Shown here one piece after another: positions 61,961 through 64,000 of a stretch of 64,000 nt of DNA. A program made the translations under genes and the position numbers. Each line of letters starts with the position of its first letter. Position 1 is the stretch's first letter. Source of the DNA: Fluviibacter sp964498255. GTDB lineage: Bacteria > Pseudomonadota > Gammaproteobacteria > Burkholderiales > Rhodocyclaceae. The notes below the pieces were generated by a model. That model ran no database searches. It had not been told where the DNA came from and worked only from the letters and a program-made list of their open reading frames with translations. Location of the stretch: positions 1-64,000 of the forward strand of contig CAZCGW010000001.1 in the NCBI GenBank assembly GCA_964498255.1, in the 5' to 3' direction.

Positions 61961-62335
61961 TTATGCCTTGCGTGTATGACCGGCTGCTTGCAGCCGTTGT
62001 AGATAAGAGTGCCAGAGTGCCTGATGGTTGCTGGCGAATTCGTGCAGGACGTCCCAAGAGTAGAGCCCGCTGTCGTGGCCATCGGAGAAGATCAGCTTCA
62101 CGGCGTAGTTGCCTACCGGCTCGATACCGGTGATGACGACATCTTCTTTGCCGACTTGTAGCACCTCATTACCCTGCCCGTGCCCACGAACTTCTGCCGA
62201 GGGTGAGTAAACCCGTAAGAATTCTGCAGCAAGTGTTACTTCATCCAAGTCTGGATAGGTGAGCGCCAAGGCTGCGCCGCCCGAACGTACACGGATTTCT
62301 TCCGGAATGGGTGTGTTGTTTTGGAGACCAGCCAT
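61961..62335 (-). CDS. DUF971 family protein
   Basis: 124 residues of the gamma-butyrobetaine-hydroxylase-like N-terminal domain family (DUF971). Conserved L-R-V-Y-S-P-S-A-E-V-R-G-H and D-G-H-D-S-G-L-Y-S-W are seen. Family members are suspected to bind metal or assist Fe-S metabolism, but the role is unproven. It is translationally coupled to ubiE. Confidence 0.82.
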   Translation of the reverse strand: MAGLQNNTPIPEEIRVRSGGAALALTYPDLDEVTLAAEFLRVYSPSAEVRGHGQGNEVLQVGKEDVVITGIEPVGNYAVKLIFSDGHDSGLYSWDVLHEFASNHQALWHSYLQRLQAAGHTRKA

Positions 62336-62421
62336 ATGCAGATGATAGCATTTGGCTTGAATTGATTTAAAAATGCAAGCATCAAGAAATTAGGTTTGCA
62401 CCTTAGGAGCGCCCTATTCTC

Positions 62422-62931
62422 ATGGCTCAAAGAAGCGTCGAAAAATACCCAGGTCAGCGTAGTAAAGAGAAGAGAGAGCTTTTCGGAGCATTCCGTTTTC
62501 GAGTAGTGGAAGATCTTTACAAACGTAGGTTTTTTGAGATCTTCCGAAACCGTTGTTTTAAGTGCGGAATGCCAGAAAAGTCAGTGCAAGATATCGGCGC
62601 CCCGCCGAACTTATGCATCGATCATCATATTCCAATGGCGCTGGGTGGACATCTTGTTCCAGGTAATCTTGTTGCGCTCTGCAGGCGCTGCAATGGCGCC
62701 AAGCTTGATAAAGATCCAAAAGATTTTTATTCGGCCGAAGAATTAAATCGCCTCCTACCTTTGCTGAATGCTCAACAAGAACTATTCATGTTTAGCTTTG
62801 ATTGGGGTAAGTGGTCTGAAAACCGAGAAAGTTATTTATTAGAATTAGGCGTTCCGCCAGAAATAGTTCAACTAGCTTTGCATGACGAATGGTATGTCGG
62901 GTATGTGGGGACTGGCGTCAGTAAATTATGA
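62422..62931 (+). CDS. HNH endonuclease
   Basis: 169 residues. An HNH core with zinc ligands is present: C-F-K-C-G, then D-H-H-I-P-M-A-L-G-G-H, N-L-V-A-L-C-R-R-C-N and K. A basic N-terminal ~35 residues probably contact DNA. Codon use is more A/T-rich than in neighbours, which suggests transfer. It stands alone, and its last 6 bp overlap the opposing topB gene. Confidence 0.8.
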   Translation: MAQRSVEKYPGQRSKEKRELFGAFRFRVVEDLYKRRFFEIFRNRCFKCGMPEKSVQDIGAPPNLCIDHHIPMALGGHLVPGNLVALCRRCNGAKLDKDPKDFYSAEELNRLLPLLNAQQELFMFSFDWGKWSENRESYLLELGVPPEIVQLALHDEWYVGYVGTGVSKL

Positions 62932-64000
62932 GATCTTTTTTTCAGCTGATTTTTTTGCCGCGGTTTTTTTGGCAGCCGGTTTCTTGGCAGCTACTTTCTT
63001 AGCGGGCTTGGTGGCTTCGTCGCCTTCTGCCTTGGCCGTAGCTTTTTTGGCGGCAGGCTTCTTCGCAGCCGCACCGGCTTTTACCGGGCGAGGTTCGAAT
63101 TCAAACCCTACTTTGCCGTCTTTATCTAATGCCAGAAACGCAGAGAATTTGCGACGCGTGCGCGAAGAAACGAATTCTTTGAGCAGATCTGTTTTGCCGG
63201 CAGTTAGCAGTTTCGACATCTGTTCGGTGTCGATGGGCTGTTGCAGAATGATCTGGCCAGAGCGGAAGGTGCAGGATTTCTCCGGCCCCACTGATTTCTC
63301 ACAGACATACGAGGTAACGTACGGGTAAACGCTGGCCTTACATTTGGGGCAGGCACCAACGCTGGTAACACCTGAAAAGTCGACAGGTTCGGTAGAGCTA
63401 TCGTCTGAATTACCAAAATCGAACGCAGGCTGGTGTTCGTCGTTCAGTTTGATGAGTGCCGCGAACGGGCGTCCCATCTTGTTACGGAAGCCGTTGAGCG
63501 GGCCGACCTGGCGCTCTTTGATAAGCGTTTCGATTTCAGCACCTTCGAACTGTCGTCCGGCAACGGTTTTCCAGAGGCCGTAGTCGCAGCTACCGCACTG
63601 GAATTTCTTGTAGGTTTCCTTCATGACGCCGCCGCACTTGGGGCATGGCGTACTCAGGGTGCCAAAGTCACCGGGGATGGTGTCATGCTCGAAGTTCTTG
63701 GCCTTGGCGACCATGTCTTCGGTCATCTGCGCAATTTCGGCCATGAACTGTTTGCGCGAAAGTTCGCCGCGTTCCATGCTGCCGAGTTTGGATTCCCATT
63801 CGCCGGTAAGTTCTGGCGAGGTGAGCGCGGTAACGCCCAGGCCTTCCAGCAGGGTCATGAGATTGAAAGCTTTGGCCATCGGCAAGAGTTCGCGACCTTC
63901 GCGCAGCAGATACTGTTCCGCCAGTAGGCCTTCAATGATCTGGGCGCGGGTGGCTGGCGTGCCGAGGCCGCGGCCGGCCATGGCGGCACGGAGTTCGTCA
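62926..64000 (-). CDS. topB: DNA topoisomerase III, C-terminal part (5' end outside window)
   Basis: The visible ~358 residues begin D-E-L-R-A-A-M-A-G-R-G-L-G-T-P-A-T-R, a conserved stretch of type IA topoisomerase III, and the frame is open to the window edge. Two zinc-finger modules follow (C-P-K-C-G-G ... C-G-S-C-D and C-P-K-C-K ... C), separated by a K-M-G-R-P-F-A-A domain, and a K/A/P-rich tail (A-A-K-K-P-A repeats) ends the protein. The catalytic tyrosine lies upstream of the window. Confidence 0.85.
   Translation of the reverse strand, partial: DELRAAMAGRGLGTPATRAQIIEGLLAEQYLLREGRELLPMAKAFNLMTLLEGLGVTALTSPELTGEWESKLGSMERGELSRKQFMAEIAQMTEDMVAKAKNFEHDTIPGDFGTLSTPCPKCGGVMKETYKKFQCGSCDYGLWKTVAGRQFEGAEIETLIKERQVGPLNGFRNKMGRPFAALIKLNDEHQPAFDFGNSDDSSTEPVDFSGVTSVGACPKCKASVYPYVTSYVCEKSVGPEKSCTFRSGQIILQQPIDTEQMSKLLTAGKTDLLKEFVSSRTRRKFSAFLALDKDGKVGFEFEPRPVKAGAAAKKPAAKKATAKAEGDEATKPAKKVAAKKPAAKKTAAKKSAEKKIS

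Noticed and set aside
1..64000. tRNA, rRNA or tmRNA genes.
   Set aside because: No cloverleaf arms, T-loop GTTCGAATC-type motif in context, or rRNA sequence was seen on either strand.

Overview
The window is chromosomal DNA of a betaproteobacterium, most likely Burkholderiales-like, covering the replication-origin neighbourhood. The evidence is gene content and order. gyrB-dnaN-dnaA run leftward and rpmH-rnpA-yidD-yidC-mnmE run rightward. Next come mnmG-rsmG-parA-parB and the full atpIBEFHAGDC operon. The rpoN-hpf-ptsN-hprK block, the DUF3683 FAD/FMN oxidoreductase, the NDUFA9-like protein and the ubiJ-ubiE-DUF971 group are also typical of betaproteobacteria. No tRNA, rRNA or CRISPR array was seen.

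Layout. 1-4.4 kb is accessory: two consecutive SHOCT-domain proteins, a small secreted cysteine-containing protein, a 182-bp inverted-repeat element with internal repeats, an IS3-type orfA scrap, and purU cut off after its ACT domain. An XRE-cupin regulator, a GNAT acetyltransferase and a glutamine-amidotransferase-like protein follow. 4.5-15.9 kb is core: cytochrome c, rep, recA-recX, lptB-rpoN-hpf-ptsN-hprK, ttcA, a pteridine-reductase-like SDR and a MidA-like methyltransferase. 15.9-17.9 kb is a small accessory insert: a RES/Xre toxin-antitoxin pair with a palindromic operator candidate, a decayed minus-strand gene and a secreted repeat protein. 17.9-31.6 kb is mixed metabolism: hydrolase, cca, NDUFA9-like, slt, 5-FTHF cyclo-ligase, ilvA, the 1283-residue oxidoreductase, bestrophin, a PliI lysozyme inhibitor and a HIT protein. 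31.6-43.5 kb holds oxyR framed by three parS sites, rsuA, gyrB-dnaN-dnaA and the rpmH-to-mnmE run. 43.5-49.1 kb carries chrA, a chagasin-like lipoprotein, a flavoprotein and ahpC-ahpF. 49.2-60.6 kb is mnmG to atpC. 60.6-64 kb has ubiJ, ubiE, DUF971, an HNH endonuclease and the 3' part of topB.

How the parts work together. ParA/ParB (51.8-53.5 kb) have their likely loading sites, three 16-bp parS palindromes, about 20 kb away on the other side of dnaA. OxyR lies between those parS sites. Its probable target is visible 15 kb further on: a four-part OxyR motif with correct N7 spacing upstream of ahpC. The atp operon has its own promoter overlapping the parB stop codon and a T-rich leader in front of atpE.

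No complete, clearly new multi-gene system was found. The items most worth a second look are the 182-bp repeat element and the purU break beside it, parS clustering around oxyR, the OxyR operator at ahpC, the RES/Xre operator palindrome, the loss of the HD motif in the CCA-adding enzyme, and the hairpin directly in front of the ptsN start codon.
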